Of a stretch of DNA of 64,000 bases, positions 33,341-42,169 are shown one piece after another (positions within the stretch are counted from its first letter, which is position 1; every line of letters starts with the position of its first letter). This DNA is from Elusimicrobiales bacterium. GTDB lineage: Bacteria; Elusimicrobiota; Elusimicrobia; Elusimicrobiales; Elusimicrobiaceae. Position numbers and translations under genes: made by a program. The notes beneath the pieces are model-generated. The model had not been told where the DNA came from, did no database searches, and saw only the letters and a program-made list of their open reading frames with translations. The stretch covers positions 124,001 to 188,000 of the forward strand of contig JBAZJT010000001.1 in the NCBI GenBank assembly GCA_041651175.1. Direction: 5' to 3'.

Positions 33341-36300
33341 AATGAAGATTTACGTTGCCCCGGAAGGCCTCCACCCTTAATATATACGACCCGCGCTCCA
33401 GCGCGGCCACGGTCCAGACATAGGAAGTCAGCGCCGTAAGATGCGCCGAATCGCGCGCGCCCGCCGTTGTGGCCGTGTTGTCGGAGCAGAATTTCCAGGT
33501 CCTGCCGTTGTTGGTGGAGTATTTGACATGGTACATCAGCGTCTCGCTGTCGGCGTAGCCGGATGAGTATTCGGTTGTGTACGGCTGGCCGTCCCAGCGG
33601 GTCCAGCTTGTGTTCCAGCCGACGTTTATGGTCATCGGGTCGGTGAAAGTGTCGGCCACCGTGGGCGAGGAAATGGACACCACCGGCACCTGGGTTATCT
33701 TGCTGTCGCCGGTGTAGAGGCCGCCGTCCATGAAGCTGCGCAGCAGCAGCATTATCATGTATTTTCCAAGCTGCGAGGTGCCGAAATCCGACTGCGTTCC
33801 CATGCCGGAGACAACCACGAAAGCCGTTCCCGCGGCATTGGTCATGCGCACTATCGCGCTTGAATCATAAGAACTGTCGTAGGTGTAATACTTACGTGCG
33901 ACGCTGCCTATGGATGGGATGTCTATGGTGGTGCGCAACGTGCCGGAATAGGTGGTGTCGCTCCATTCATTCGGGAAATTGTTGTTATAGTTGAGCGTGA
34001 AAGGCCGCGGCGTGTTTATTGACGAGAGCAGCGGGAAATTGAACATGGAGCCCACATCGCTTGCCAGCGAGGTTATTGTGCCGTTGCCGGTAACGCTGAC
34101 ATGCTCAAACGGTCCGTTCTGGGAAGCCGGTTTGCCGTTGAAGAAAGTTTCGCAGCCTTTGGATTGCAGCCGGAACTCGCGCACCCGTCCCAACTTCCAT
34201 GCCGCATTGGCGGTATGCGTGGCGCGGTAATAGTTGGGAACGCCGGTCCGCAAATTCAGGTTTGTAGGCAGATTGCCTGGCGCGGCGGAAGTGTCGCCCC
34301 ACACGGAGTAATCAGTATCGGGATACAGCTCTCCCAGCCAGGGGCTGCAATGCCAGGCATTGTCGGTGGTGGCCACAAGCCGGCTGTTGACCTTATTGCT
34401 TGACGCGCCGCAATAATTGACGATTTCGTTGACGCCGTAGACATCCGTTACGTTGCGCGTCGCCGACCAGGGCGTAACGATATACGGCACCGCATTGGGC
34501 AGCGGCTGCATGTCGCTGCCGAACTCGCCGCCGAAACCGTGGTAATAGTAGCTCCAGCCGTTCATCGTCGTCCAGACCGCGTGGGAGTTCAGCAGCCCGT
34601 TGCGGACGATGTACATATAGCGGGGCACGTCTATATCGTTGGCTGTTTCGCCCCAGCCGTTTGCGCCTTTTGAGAAATTGGTGTACGCGGCATTTCCGTT
34701 ATAGCTGCTGTCGATTGAATCCGGGTCGGCAAAATACCAGTTGTAGCCGTTATTGGCTTTCACGTCCATGTAGGGACAGTATCTGGCATCGCCGGTAAGC
34801 TGGTACTGCTCTGTTATCGGAACAGTCGTGCTTATCCACACATGGGTTCTTGAAACATTGGAATACACCGTTCCGCTGCTTGCGGACGGCCCGATATAGG
34901 TGTCAACATCCCAGCGGCCCGGCGTCCAGCCGCCCGCCGGAGGCGCAAGCGATATAATCCACCGCGCGGTGTTTTTGGGGGTAGTGCCGGTCGTGGTCAA
35001 ATCGGCGGTGAAATCCGCTCCTATCGGACAGGGGATATACTCCATGCCGTAAAGTTGTGCCGAACTGGCCAGGCCTTTGGTGGAACGTAGACCGCTGCAC
35101 AGCTTGGTACCGTTTGTAAGCCGGATAACCGTGCATGTTGATGATGTCGCATCATAACGAACAGCTCCGGTGAGGCCATCCCCTTTTCGATCATTTATTT
35201 CGTAGTTGTTGTTGGCGTCGCCATCAATCCTTTGTGCGGTCAACAGATTCACGAGCGGCACGCTTGTTGACAACTGCAAGGTGATGTCATTAAGCGCGGC
35301 GGAAGGGTCGGCGGTGCATACGGCCTGGTCCGTTACATAAGCGTAAACGCGCAGTTTGACCGTGTCCGTGCTGGTGTAAAGTATTCTCTCGGGATGGGTT
35401 ACCACGCGCCGGTTGGGAGAGTTCACCGGGTCTTTGGCCGCGTCGGAATAATTGTGCATAGGCGGCAGCGGCAGCAATTCGCCGTGCAGGTTCACCAGCA
35501 GAATGTTCCTGTATGGAGTGTCGGCCTGATTAAGCCGCTCCAGCAGCAGCCGCCAGCTCAGCTCCGGCGCAGGCTGGCCTATGGCCGCGGCGGAGGCAAC
35601 CGCCAGGGCATAGGCGTCCTCTTCGTCCGGCTCGCGCATTGAATGGTTAAACTGGTCCGCCAGAGCATAGTTGTCTTCGTTTTTGCGTTCCCCGTCCACG
35701 TTGATTCTTCCGTTGATTTTGTCCCAAACGTAGAAATCATAATCGCTCCCGTCGCTCTGCTGGGTTTTGCCGGGATAGAGATATACAAGCGGGCTGGGGG
35801 AAACATTGGTGCGCGCCGCATCGTTGATATAAGGCATGTAATACTGGTCCCGCCCGTAGGAAAGCCGGGTTACCCAATGCGTGCGTATTTCCAGCCCCGG
35901 ATTGCGGTTTTGCAGGTCCTGCATGACGGAGTCAAAAGTCGGCCTCATGTCGCTTATCGAAGACCACCAGCCCGCGACATTCTCTATGGCAAGAATGAAA
36001 ACATCCATCACCTGCGTGGGCACGAACTGGGATTTGATGGTTTTGAGAATGGTCATCGCCTCGGCCAGCGTCTCGCCCGGCTGATTGGGGTTGGAGCAGG
36101 AGGCCTTGTACACCCGCGCATACACCCTGCGCGAGAACGGCTCCTCCGGCAGTTTTATCACCGAAATCTGGCGCAGGTATTTCCAGCTGTCGCCGCACTG
36201 GCCGTTGACATTGCCGCTTTCGGGCGAATCCGGCGAGGTTACGGAGGTGTTGGTGGTAAGTATGTTTTTGTACACCGCGCCGTCGTCAAAATCGTCCAGC

Positions 36301-36539
36301 ACGGACAGGTCGGTGCTTTCCGAGCCGGAAACCAGCGAGCGCAGCTCCTCCAGCATCTGTATGGCTTTCTGGTTGGCGAAGGTTTTTTCGCTTATGGTTA
36401 CGCTTTGCTTGCTCATGAAATTCTGTATCTGCATAAGCCCCAGCACCGCTATGGCCAGAATCACGCTGGCCATCACCACTTCTATCAGAGTGAATCCCGC
36501 CCGGCTGCGGGAAACGGGTTTGTTACGCTCTGAAAACAT
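33303..36539 (-). CDS. Giant pseudopilin-like protein (PilV position, 1078 residues)
   Basis: N-terminal prepilin signal: SRSRAGFTLIEVVMASVILAIAVLGLMQI, with Gly(-1), Phe(+1) and Glu(+5). Beyond ~residue 60 the protein is a ~1000-residue ectodomain rich in Tyr/Trp/Thr/Asn. It has no further membrane segment. The last ~140 residues look like an Ig/FN3-like beta-sandwich: ISSPTVADTFTDP then YSTNNGRTWKF and ERGSYILRVEAFR. Such size is far beyond ordinary minor pilins (~150-400). A pilus-tip adhesin or cargo role is likely but inferred. Five to eight Cys suggest disulfides. The start is 2 bp after the PilX-like stop. Confidence 0.8.
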   Translation of the reverse strand: MFSERNKPVSRSRAGFTLIEVVMASVILAIAVLGLMQIQNFMSKQSVTISEKTFANQKAIQMLEELRSLVSGSESTDLSVLDDFDDGAVYKNILTTNTSVTSPDSPESGNVNGQCGDSWKYLRQISVIKLPEEPFSRRVYARVYKASCSNPNQPGETLAEAMTILKTIKSQFVPTQVMDVFILAIENVAGWWSSISDMRPTFDSVMQDLQNRNPGLEIRTHWVTRLSYGRDQYYMPYINDAARTNVSPSPLVYLYPGKTQQSDGSDYDFYVWDKINGRINVDGERKNEDNYALADQFNHSMREPDEEDAYALAVASAAAIGQPAPELSWRLLLERLNQADTPYRNILLVNLHGELLPLPPMHNYSDAAKDPVNSPNRRVVTHPERILYTSTDTVKLRVYAYVTDQAVCTADPSAALNDITLQLSTSVPLVNLLTAQRIDGDANNNYEINDRKGDGLTGAVRYDATSSTCTVIRLTNGTKLCSGLRSTKGLASSAQLYGMEYIPCPIGADFTADLTTTGTTPKNTARWIISLAPPAGGWTPGRWDVDTYIGPSASSGTVYSNVSRTHVWISTTVPITEQYQLTGDARYCPYMDVKANNGYNWYFADPDSIDSSYNGNAAYTNFSKGANGWGETANDIDVPRYMYIVRNGLLNSHAVWTTMNGWSYYYHGFGGEFGSDMQPLPNAVPYIVTPWSATRNVTDVYGVNEIVNYCGASSNKVNSRLVATTDNAWHCSPWLGELYPDTDYSVWGDTSAAPGNLPTNLNLRTGVPNYYRATHTANAAWKLGRVREFRLQSKGCETFFNGKPASQNGPFEHVSVTGNGTITSLASDVGSMFNFPLLSSINTPRPFTLNYNNNFPNEWSDTTYSGTLRTTIDIPSIGSVARKYYTYDSSYDSSAIVRMTNAAGTAFVVVSGMGTQSDFGTSQLGKYMIMLLLRSFMDGGLYTGDSKITQVPVVSISSPTVADTFTDPMTINVGWNTSWTRWDGQPYTTEYSSGYADSETLMYHVKYSTNNGRTWKFCSDNTATTAGARDSAHLTALTSYVWTVAALERGSYILRVEAFRGNVNLHYAYHQMQVYIYR

Positions 36540-36540
36540 A

Positions 36541-37806
36541 TCAGTTCTCCAGCCCCGGCACGCCTATAAAGACGTGCAGCGTGGACTTGTTCTCCCGGTA
36601 CTGGCAAATCTGCTGGCGCACGGCGTTCAGTATGGCGGAATCGTAGTCTATTTCCGCCACACTTGTCGCGCCGGAGCGGGATATTGTTCCGCCGGTATAG
36701 CCTACCACCGCCCCGCTTATAAGCGCGGGGTCGTAAATGGTTGTAGTGCCGGTGGCGTATATAAACCCGCTGAAATAGGAGTTGGACCCGGCTGTAATGG
36801 ACAAGTTGCCGTTCACAAAAAGCACCCCGCTGCCCACCAGCGGGCGGGTGGAGGAGAAAACGGCGTTCCCGTCCACAAACATCAGCGTCATCTCCGGCAA
36901 TGTGGCGGGAAGCAGGCTTGTGTCCGTAACCACATAATCCGCCAGCAGCTTCAGATCCGCGCTGGAAACGCCCATCACATAAAGCGGGGTGGGGTCGTTG
37001 GTGATTGTGGCGCTGGCCTGGCTGCCGGCCAGGGTGGCGCCGGTGTTGACCGTGGGCGCGTTGCCGCTGTAGCGGCAGGCCCCGACGCCGGTCATTCCCA
37101 TCACCCTGCCGTTTTTATTGAGAACCACTGTTCTCGTGCTGCCGCTGCCGCCGTTTTTGACGGTGAATGCCGCCTCCATCGGCAGCGAAAGCGAGATGCG
37201 CCGTATCTCGGTGGAGGCGCGCACCCGGGAGAGGACCACATTGGGCGAGACGTTGTAAGCCTTCGCCGGGTCCACCTTTTTATAAATATAGCCCGCGCTT
37301 TCCAGATACCAGACCAGCCCCTCGCCGGAATAGTGGCCGTCAACCCGGTCGCCGGTGATGTCGCGCACGGCATGGACATTGGCCCCGCCGGAGGCTGGAT
37401 TTACGGTCTGCCTCTGCAATTCGTAGCGGCCCCATTTGGAGTTGTCGTTTGTTATGGGAAATTCCTTGACCAGGCCGGTGCTTTCGTCTATGGTGTCGCG
37501 CAGCAGGGGGTTGGCGTTGTAGCGCGGATAAAAAGCGGCGTCGGGGTATGAATAAAGCGTCGGCGGCACACCGCTGCGCACCGGCTGCACCGTCTGCCGC
37601 TTGAACCAGGAGATGCAGTCCACCAGCCCGGCGCGGGCAAGGTTGTCGGCCTCGGTCAGCACATGCTGCTGGATTTTTGTTTCCTTATGCGAGGTGGCGA
37701 TGAGCTGTCCGCCCACGGTCATGAAAAACACGACCAGCAGCGACAGCAGCACCGCTATCACCAGAGCCGACCCGCGCCTTGCGCCGCGCAGAAAAACAAT
37801 TCCCAT
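36541..37806 (-). CDS. PilX-like minor pilin/assembly protein
   Basis: 421 residues. N-terminus RRGSALVIAVLLSLLVVFFMTVGGQLIATS resembles PilX/GspK-type proteins, which begin with a G-S-A-L-V motif rather than FTLIE. The middle and C-terminus are Gly/Thr/Val-rich with regular VFVNGN, FIYATGTTTI patterns, suggesting beta-helix-like repeats as in polymer-forming (bactofilin-like) folds. First gene of the pseudopilin operon with a good promoter at 37829-37857. Confidence 0.72.
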   Translation of the reverse strand: MGIVFLRGARRGSALVIAVLLSLLVVFFMTVGGQLIATSHKETKIQQHVLTEADNLARAGLVDCISWFKRQTVQPVRSGVPPTLYSYPDAAFYPRYNANPLLRDTIDESTGLVKEFPITNDNSKWGRYELQRQTVNPASGGANVHAVRDITGDRVDGHYSGEGLVWYLESAGYIYKKVDPAKAYNVSPNVVLSRVRASTEIRRISLSLPMEAAFTVKNGGSGSTRTVVLNKNGRVMGMTGVGACRYSGNAPTVNTGATLAGSQASATITNDPTPLYVMGVSSADLKLLADYVVTDTSLLPATLPEMTLMFVDGNAVFSSTRPLVGSGVLFVNGNLSITAGSNSYFSGFIYATGTTTIYDPALISGAVVGYTGGTISRSGATSVAEIDYDSAILNAVRQQICQYRENKSTLHVFIGVPGLEN

Positions 37807-37828
37807 ATCAAATTACCCTTTTAATAGT

Positions 37829-37857
37829 AGTATAAACTCCTAACACGGGCATTGCAA
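37829..37857 (-). promoter_or_regulatory. Promoter of the pseudopilin operon
   Basis: On the minus strand TTGCAA (37857-37852), 17-bp spacer, TATACT (37834-37829). Predicted start near 37822, giving a ~16-nt leader with AAAAGGG before the ATG at 37806. Confidence 0.75.
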
Positions 37858-37921
37858 TAGCAACATGAACACATCCCGTTTTCCGCTTTGTTTCATAAAT
37901 CTTATCCCGGGGCAAATCTGT

Positions 37922-38743
37922 TCACAATCCACGGGCCGCGCCGGGACCGGCGGTTTTATCCAGGCAGCCGGAAAGTTTGAGATAGTTTTCCATGGAAATT
38001 GTTTCCGCGCGGGCGCGCGGGTCTATGCCGGCGGCTTCAAGCGCGGCTTCAATATCCCGCCTGCCCGCGCCCAGGCAAAGCGACAGTGAGTTCAGCACGG
38101 TCTTGCGCCGGTGGGCGAAAGCGGCTTTTGCCGTCCTGAAAAACGCCGCCTCCCGCGTCTCGTTTTCAAAAAACGGGGTTTCCAGTCTTGAAAATTCCAG
38201 CACCGCGGAATCCACTTTCGGAACCGGCTTGAAATTGCCCCGGCCAACCCGCATGGCCTGGCGGACGCGGGCTTTTGTCTGCGCCGCCAGCGAAAGCAGC
38301 CCGTAGTCCGCGCCGCCGGGTTTGGCGGTTATCCTGTCGGCCACCTCTTTTTGCAGCATGAACACCGCCCCGCCGAAAGCCGGATGCGAAAGCGCCCGGC
38401 GCATTATTGCCGCGCCGCAGCAGTAGGGCAGATTGCCGATGAAAAGAATGCGCCCTCCGCCCGGCGGGAAGCGGGACAGGTCCGCCTCCATGAAATCGGC
38501 GCCGGCGATATCGCAAAGCCGTGCCACGTCGGGCCGGGATTGCAGCCGGAGGACCAGGGCGGGGTCTATCTCCACTGCGGCAAAAGCCGCGCCGCGCGCG
38601 GCTATCATGCCGGTGAGCGCGCCTCTGCCTGGGCCGATTTCAATGATAAAATGCCCCGGAAAATTGTCCGCCAGCGAGACAATGCCCCGCGCCACCGCCG
38701 CGTTGTCCAGAAAATTCTGCCCGTATTTAACTATATGCCGCAT
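37922..38743 (-). CDS. rsmA: 16S rRNA (adenine1518/1519-N6)-dimethyltransferase
   Basis: 273 residues. Dimethylates two adjacent adenines near the 3' end of 16S rRNA late in 30S assembly. Motifs: IEIGPGRGALTG (SAM loop), AAVEIDPAL, and IGNLPYCCGAA with the catalytic NLPY; C-terminal helical domain with RRKTVLNSLS. The ATG at 38743 overlaps the preceding TPR stop by 1 bp. The 5' extension of the frame to 39085 is a shadow of the TPR gene. Confidence 0.95.
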   Translation of the reverse strand: MRHIVKYGQNFLDNAAVARGIVSLADNFPGHFIIEIGPGRGALTGMIAARGAAFAAVEIDPALVLRLQSRPDVARLCDIAGADFMEADLSRFPPGGGRILFIGNLPYCCGAAIMRRALSHPAFGGAVFMLQKEVADRITAKPGGADYGLLSLAAQTKARVRQAMRVGRGNFKPVPKVDSAVLEFSRLETPFFENETREAAFFRTAKAAFAHRRKTVLNSLSLCLGAGRRDIEAALEAAGIDPRARAETISMENYLKLSGCLDKTAGPGAARGL

Positions 38744-40452
38744 CAGTTTTTCGCCACGTTGGAGGGCGTGGAGAGCCATTTCAGATTTTCCTGCGCCGTC
38801 TGGTTGCCGGGGTTGAGGTCCAGCGCCTCTTTGAGGCATTTTGCCGCCTCGTCCTCTTTGCCCATTATGGTCCACGCCACGGCGGAGCCCATAAGCGCGG
38901 TCTCCTTTGCGCCCAGCTCCCCGGCGCGGCTGAATTTTTCCAGCGCGGGGCCCGCCTCGCCCAGTATCAGGTGCGCAAGCCCGGCGGCGGACCATCTGGC
39001 GGGGTCCGTTTCGCTCTGCGGCAGCGAGGCGAGGGAGGGCCGCACCTCGCTGACCAGCTCCAGCCAGCCCGATCCCATCACCCACAGCCCCATATCGTTG
39101 CCGACCATGCGCGGGTTGTAAACCGCCTTTGAATTGTCCGCCTCCGGCGCGCCTTCCGGGGCGGGGCCGCCGCCCGCGCCGCCGGTTTTGGCGGAGGTCA
39201 TGCTGACGGCCATGCTCATCTGCGCGCCCGCCGGCACGCCGGAAACGGCCTTGTCCAGCTCGTCCGTGATGGATTTTATCTGGTTTGCCCGCTCCTCCGG
39301 GCCGGAGGCCGGCGGCAGCGAAAAGTCGCGCCGGGCGGCCAGCGCGGCGGGCTTGTTTAACTCCGCGCCGAGGGCCCTGCCCATGCTGCCGCTGTCGGAA
39401 AACGCGGGTTTTTCCGGCTTATGCTCCGGCATATAAACCATTTCCACCGAAACGCGCACCGGCTGGTCCAGCGGGACACGCTCCATATTGCGCCGCAGCG
39501 AATCAAGCGGCGAGCCGGGGGAGGTTTCCGCCGCCGGTTTTTGCGCGCCCTCGCCTGCGGAGGAGCGCGATTTGGACGTCAGCCCCGAATAGGCTATTGA
39601 AAGCGCGATGCCGCCGCCGGTGTTTGGCATCAGCGCAAAGCCGCGGCCTATCACCTCCTGCGCCAGGGCGCGCTGTCCGGTTTTGTCCAGCAGCAGGCAG
39701 TAACGCAGCCGCGCCACCGAATCTCCGGGTTTGAGCTTGACGGCCCGCTTGTAAAGCGGCAGCGCCTCCTTTGTGTTGCCCCCGCGCTCATAGATGGCGG
39801 CAAGCTCCATGGCGGCGTCCTGGTAGTCCGGGTAAAAATCCAGCGCGTTTTTGAAGGCGGAGGCGGCCTCGTCGTCGCGCCCGGCGCGGGAATGCAGCGT
39901 CCCCAACTGGAACCAGTAAAGCGGGTTGCGCGGCTCCATCTCCGCGGCGCGGCGCAGGTAGGGCAGCGCCTTGTCGTAATCCCCCATCCCCATGTGTATG
40001 GAGCCCAGATTCATCTGTATGTCGGAGCGCCGCGGCGCGTAGCGCGCGGCGGAGCCGAAGGCGTCCAGCGCGGCGGGGGCGTCGCCCTTCCAGGCATAGG
40101 CGATGCCGGCAAGCTGCCAGCCGTCGGAGTTTTGGGGGTCCAGCTTCAGCGCGGCGGAGTATTCGGTAAGCGCCTGGTCCACCTGCCCGGACCAGTAAAG
40201 CGCCGCGCCCAGCAGCAGATGCGGCCAGGGGTGGGAGGGGTTTTCCACCACCGCGCGCCCGAATTCGCTTGCCGCCTCGGAATAGCGGCCCGCGTCCAGC
40301 AGCGAGACGCCGTGCGTCATGTTGCGGTAGGACTGGGCCATCATAAGCCTGTCCCAGACGGTGTGTTTTTCCGGCGGCTCGTCGTCTGCGGGGACGGCGG
40401 CGGCAGCCTGCGCGCAGCACAGGCAAACGCAAAGCAAGATGCGCGTCAGCAT
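38743..40452 (-). CDS. Secreted TPR repeat protein
   Basis: 569 residues with a signal peptide (MLTRILLCVCLCCAQAAAAV). About seven TPRs follow (residues ~40-270), then a low-complexity Ala/Pro/Gly/Ser stretch with a central ~150-residue region lacking repeats, then two to three more TPRs at the C-terminus (GEAGPALEKFSRAGELG). A periplasmic scaffold is likely. It lies between a cyclase and rsmA in one leftward run with 1-7 bp gaps. Confidence 0.8.
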   Translation of the reverse strand: MLTRILLCVCLCCAQAAAAVPADDEPPEKHTVWDRLMMAQSYRNMTHGVSLLDAGRYSEAASEFGRAVVENPSHPWPHLLLGAALYWSGQVDQALTEYSAALKLDPQNSDGWQLAGIAYAWKGDAPAALDAFGSAARYAPRRSDIQMNLGSIHMGMGDYDKALPYLRRAAEMEPRNPLYWFQLGTLHSRAGRDDEAASAFKNALDFYPDYQDAAMELAAIYERGGNTKEALPLYKRAVKLKPGDSVARLRYCLLLDKTGQRALAQEVIGRGFALMPNTGGGIALSIAYSGLTSKSRSSAGEGAQKPAAETSPGSPLDSLRRNMERVPLDQPVRVSVEMVYMPEHKPEKPAFSDSGSMGRALGAELNKPAALAARRDFSLPPASGPEERANQIKSITDELDKAVSGVPAGAQMSMAVSMTSAKTGGAGGGPAPEGAPEADNSKAVYNPRMVGNDMGLWVMGSGWLELVSEVRPSLASLPQSETDPARWSAAGLAHLILGEAGPALEKFSRAGELGAKETALMGSAVAWTIMGKEDEAAKCLKEALDLNPGNQTAQENLKWLSTPSNVAKN

Positions 40453-40459
40453 ATGAGAT

Positions 40460-42166
40460 TCAGGACGACGCGCCCCCGCCCGGCGCTATCCTGTAGACCA
40501 TTATCTCCCGGCCCGCGCCTTTGAAATCGTGCGGGCCTACCGGAAGGCAGCGGGCGTCCCTGCCGCTCATGGCGGTGGTAACCGCCTCGGTCAGCCAGAC
40601 CTCGCCCGCCTGGGCGGCGCCTTCCAGCCGCGCGGTTATGTTGACGGCGTCGCCGTATATGTCGCCGTCGGCGCCGAGGGACACCTCTCCCGCGTTCAGC
40701 GCGACGCGCACGTATATCGCCTCGCGCGTTCTTTTGCCGGCATTGTATTTTGCAAGAGACTCCTGTATCTCCACGCCGCAGGCTACGGCATTGGAGGAAC
40801 TTTCAAAAACCGCCAGGAAAGCGTCGCCTATGGATTTCACGATTTTGCCCTTGAACCGGCGTATGACCGGCGCGACAATGTCGTTATGCCGCCTGAGGTA
40901 CTCCATCATAAAAGCCGGAGTTTCGGAAGCGGTCCTGGAGGTGTAGCCTTTGATGTCGGTCATCATTATCGTATAGTTGCGCGTTTCCACCGACAGATTT
41001 TGGTGCAGCATGTTGTAGCGGGAGACGGCGTCCCTGTAGTTTATCCCCTCCGCCGTGAATTTGCGGTAAATGTTTACGGCTATGTCGGCATGGCCCTTCT
41101 GCTCGCAGCGCTTGGCGGCAAGATAGTGCAGTTCGGTGGCGCGCCTGATGTCTACGTTGCGGGCGAACACGGGGTAGAATTCATTGGCCAGTGTCGGGTC
41201 CGTTTCAAGCTGGAGGGTGAAATAAGCCAGGTAGTCGGCGTCGCTCCACTTGTCGCGCGGGTTGCGGTCCATGAGCGCTTTGGCCATCTGGGAATTTCCC
41301 TCGTCAACCAGCATGGTAACCACCTGCGCCAGCATATGGCGCGGCAGCGCGTCCAGATGATGCGGCGGCAGCGCGCGCGCGCCGTTTATCTCCAGCAGCG
41401 TTTCCCAGGTGGTCTTATGCAGCAGGGACACGGGTATAGATTCCAGCAGCGCCACGGCCTTTTCCTTTTCCTGCGAGCAGACAAGCTGCCGCGCCAGCGC
41501 GTTTGCGGCCTGGAACGCGGCCATGGCGTCTCCGCCGGAGTTAAGCAGGGCCAGCGCGCGCGCCAGCGGTTTTTGCGGCAGGTTTTTTATCTGCGCCCAC
41601 GAAACCTGGCCGTAAACCAGCGCCGGGGCGGCTTCGGCGGCGGCCCCGAAAACATCGCGGCGCAGAAAAAGCGTCTCCGCGTATAGCCGGAAGGCGCCTT
41701 CTATATAGAGGAAATTAAGGAATTCGCGCAATTGGTGTTCGTTGAGCCTGCGGGCCAGTTTCCGGCACAAAATATCCTGCCGGACGCAGGCCCAGGCAAG
41801 CTTTTTAAGCTCCTCATCGCCCCACAGGTGGGTGAAAAAGCGGCTCAGTTTTCCGATTATTTCCGCCGGACCCGCGCCTTCCAGATTCGGGCGCACGGCG
41901 CGCGGAATCACAAACAGAAACAGCGCAAGCAGCGCCGCGCCGCCGGCCAGCGCGGCCCGTTTCGCGCCCCGCTCTGCCGCCAGCGCGCGCGCGGCGGCGA
42001 AAATGTCCCGCGCGGCGGACAGACGCTCCCTGTCGGTCGTGTTGAATCTGGCCGGGTCAAGATATACCGTCCCGGACGAAACGCCGCCGCCCGCTTCCGC
42101 ATACGCGCAAACCGCGGGCGCGGCAAGCTGCGCCGCCACAAAAACCCACCCCAGCGTCCGTTTCAT
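40460..42166 (-). CDS. Class III adenylate/guanylate cyclase with membrane anchor
   Basis: 568 residues: signal peptide (MKRTLGWVFVAAQLAAPAV...), a membrane segment at about residues 70-92, a ~290-residue alpha-helical region, and a C-terminal cyclase domain (about 390-560). Metal-binding Asp: MMTDIKGYTS and IGDAFLAVF; substrate Lys in KIVKSIGD; transition-state Asn/Arg in GDAVNITARLEG. So a catalytically complete enzyme making cAMP or cGMP. The helical part is a candidate sensor. With a signal/TM arrangement the cyclase domain could face the cytoplasm; topology must be tested. Neighbours are a two-peptidase protein and a TPR protein. Confidence 0.85.
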   Translation of the reverse strand: MKRTLGWVFVAAQLAAPAVCAYAEAGGGVSSGTVYLDPARFNTTDRERLSAARDIFAAARALAAERGAKRAALAGGAALLALFLFVIPRAVRPNLEGAGPAEIIGKLSRFFTHLWGDEELKKLAWACVRQDILCRKLARRLNEHQLREFLNFLYIEGAFRLYAETLFLRRDVFGAAAEAAPALVYGQVSWAQIKNLPQKPLARALALLNSGGDAMAAFQAANALARQLVCSQEKEKAVALLESIPVSLLHKTTWETLLEINGARALPPHHLDALPRHMLAQVVTMLVDEGNSQMAKALMDRNPRDKWSDADYLAYFTLQLETDPTLANEFYPVFARNVDIRRATELHYLAAKRCEQKGHADIAVNIYRKFTAEGINYRDAVSRYNMLHQNLSVETRNYTIMMTDIKGYTSRTASETPAFMMEYLRRHNDIVAPVIRRFKGKIVKSIGDAFLAVFESSSNAVACGVEIQESLAKYNAGKRTREAIYVRVALNAGEVSLGADGDIYGDAVNITARLEGAAQAGEVWLTEAVTTAMSGRDARCLPVGPHDFKGAGREIMVYRIAPGGGASS

Positions 42167-42169
42167 GTT

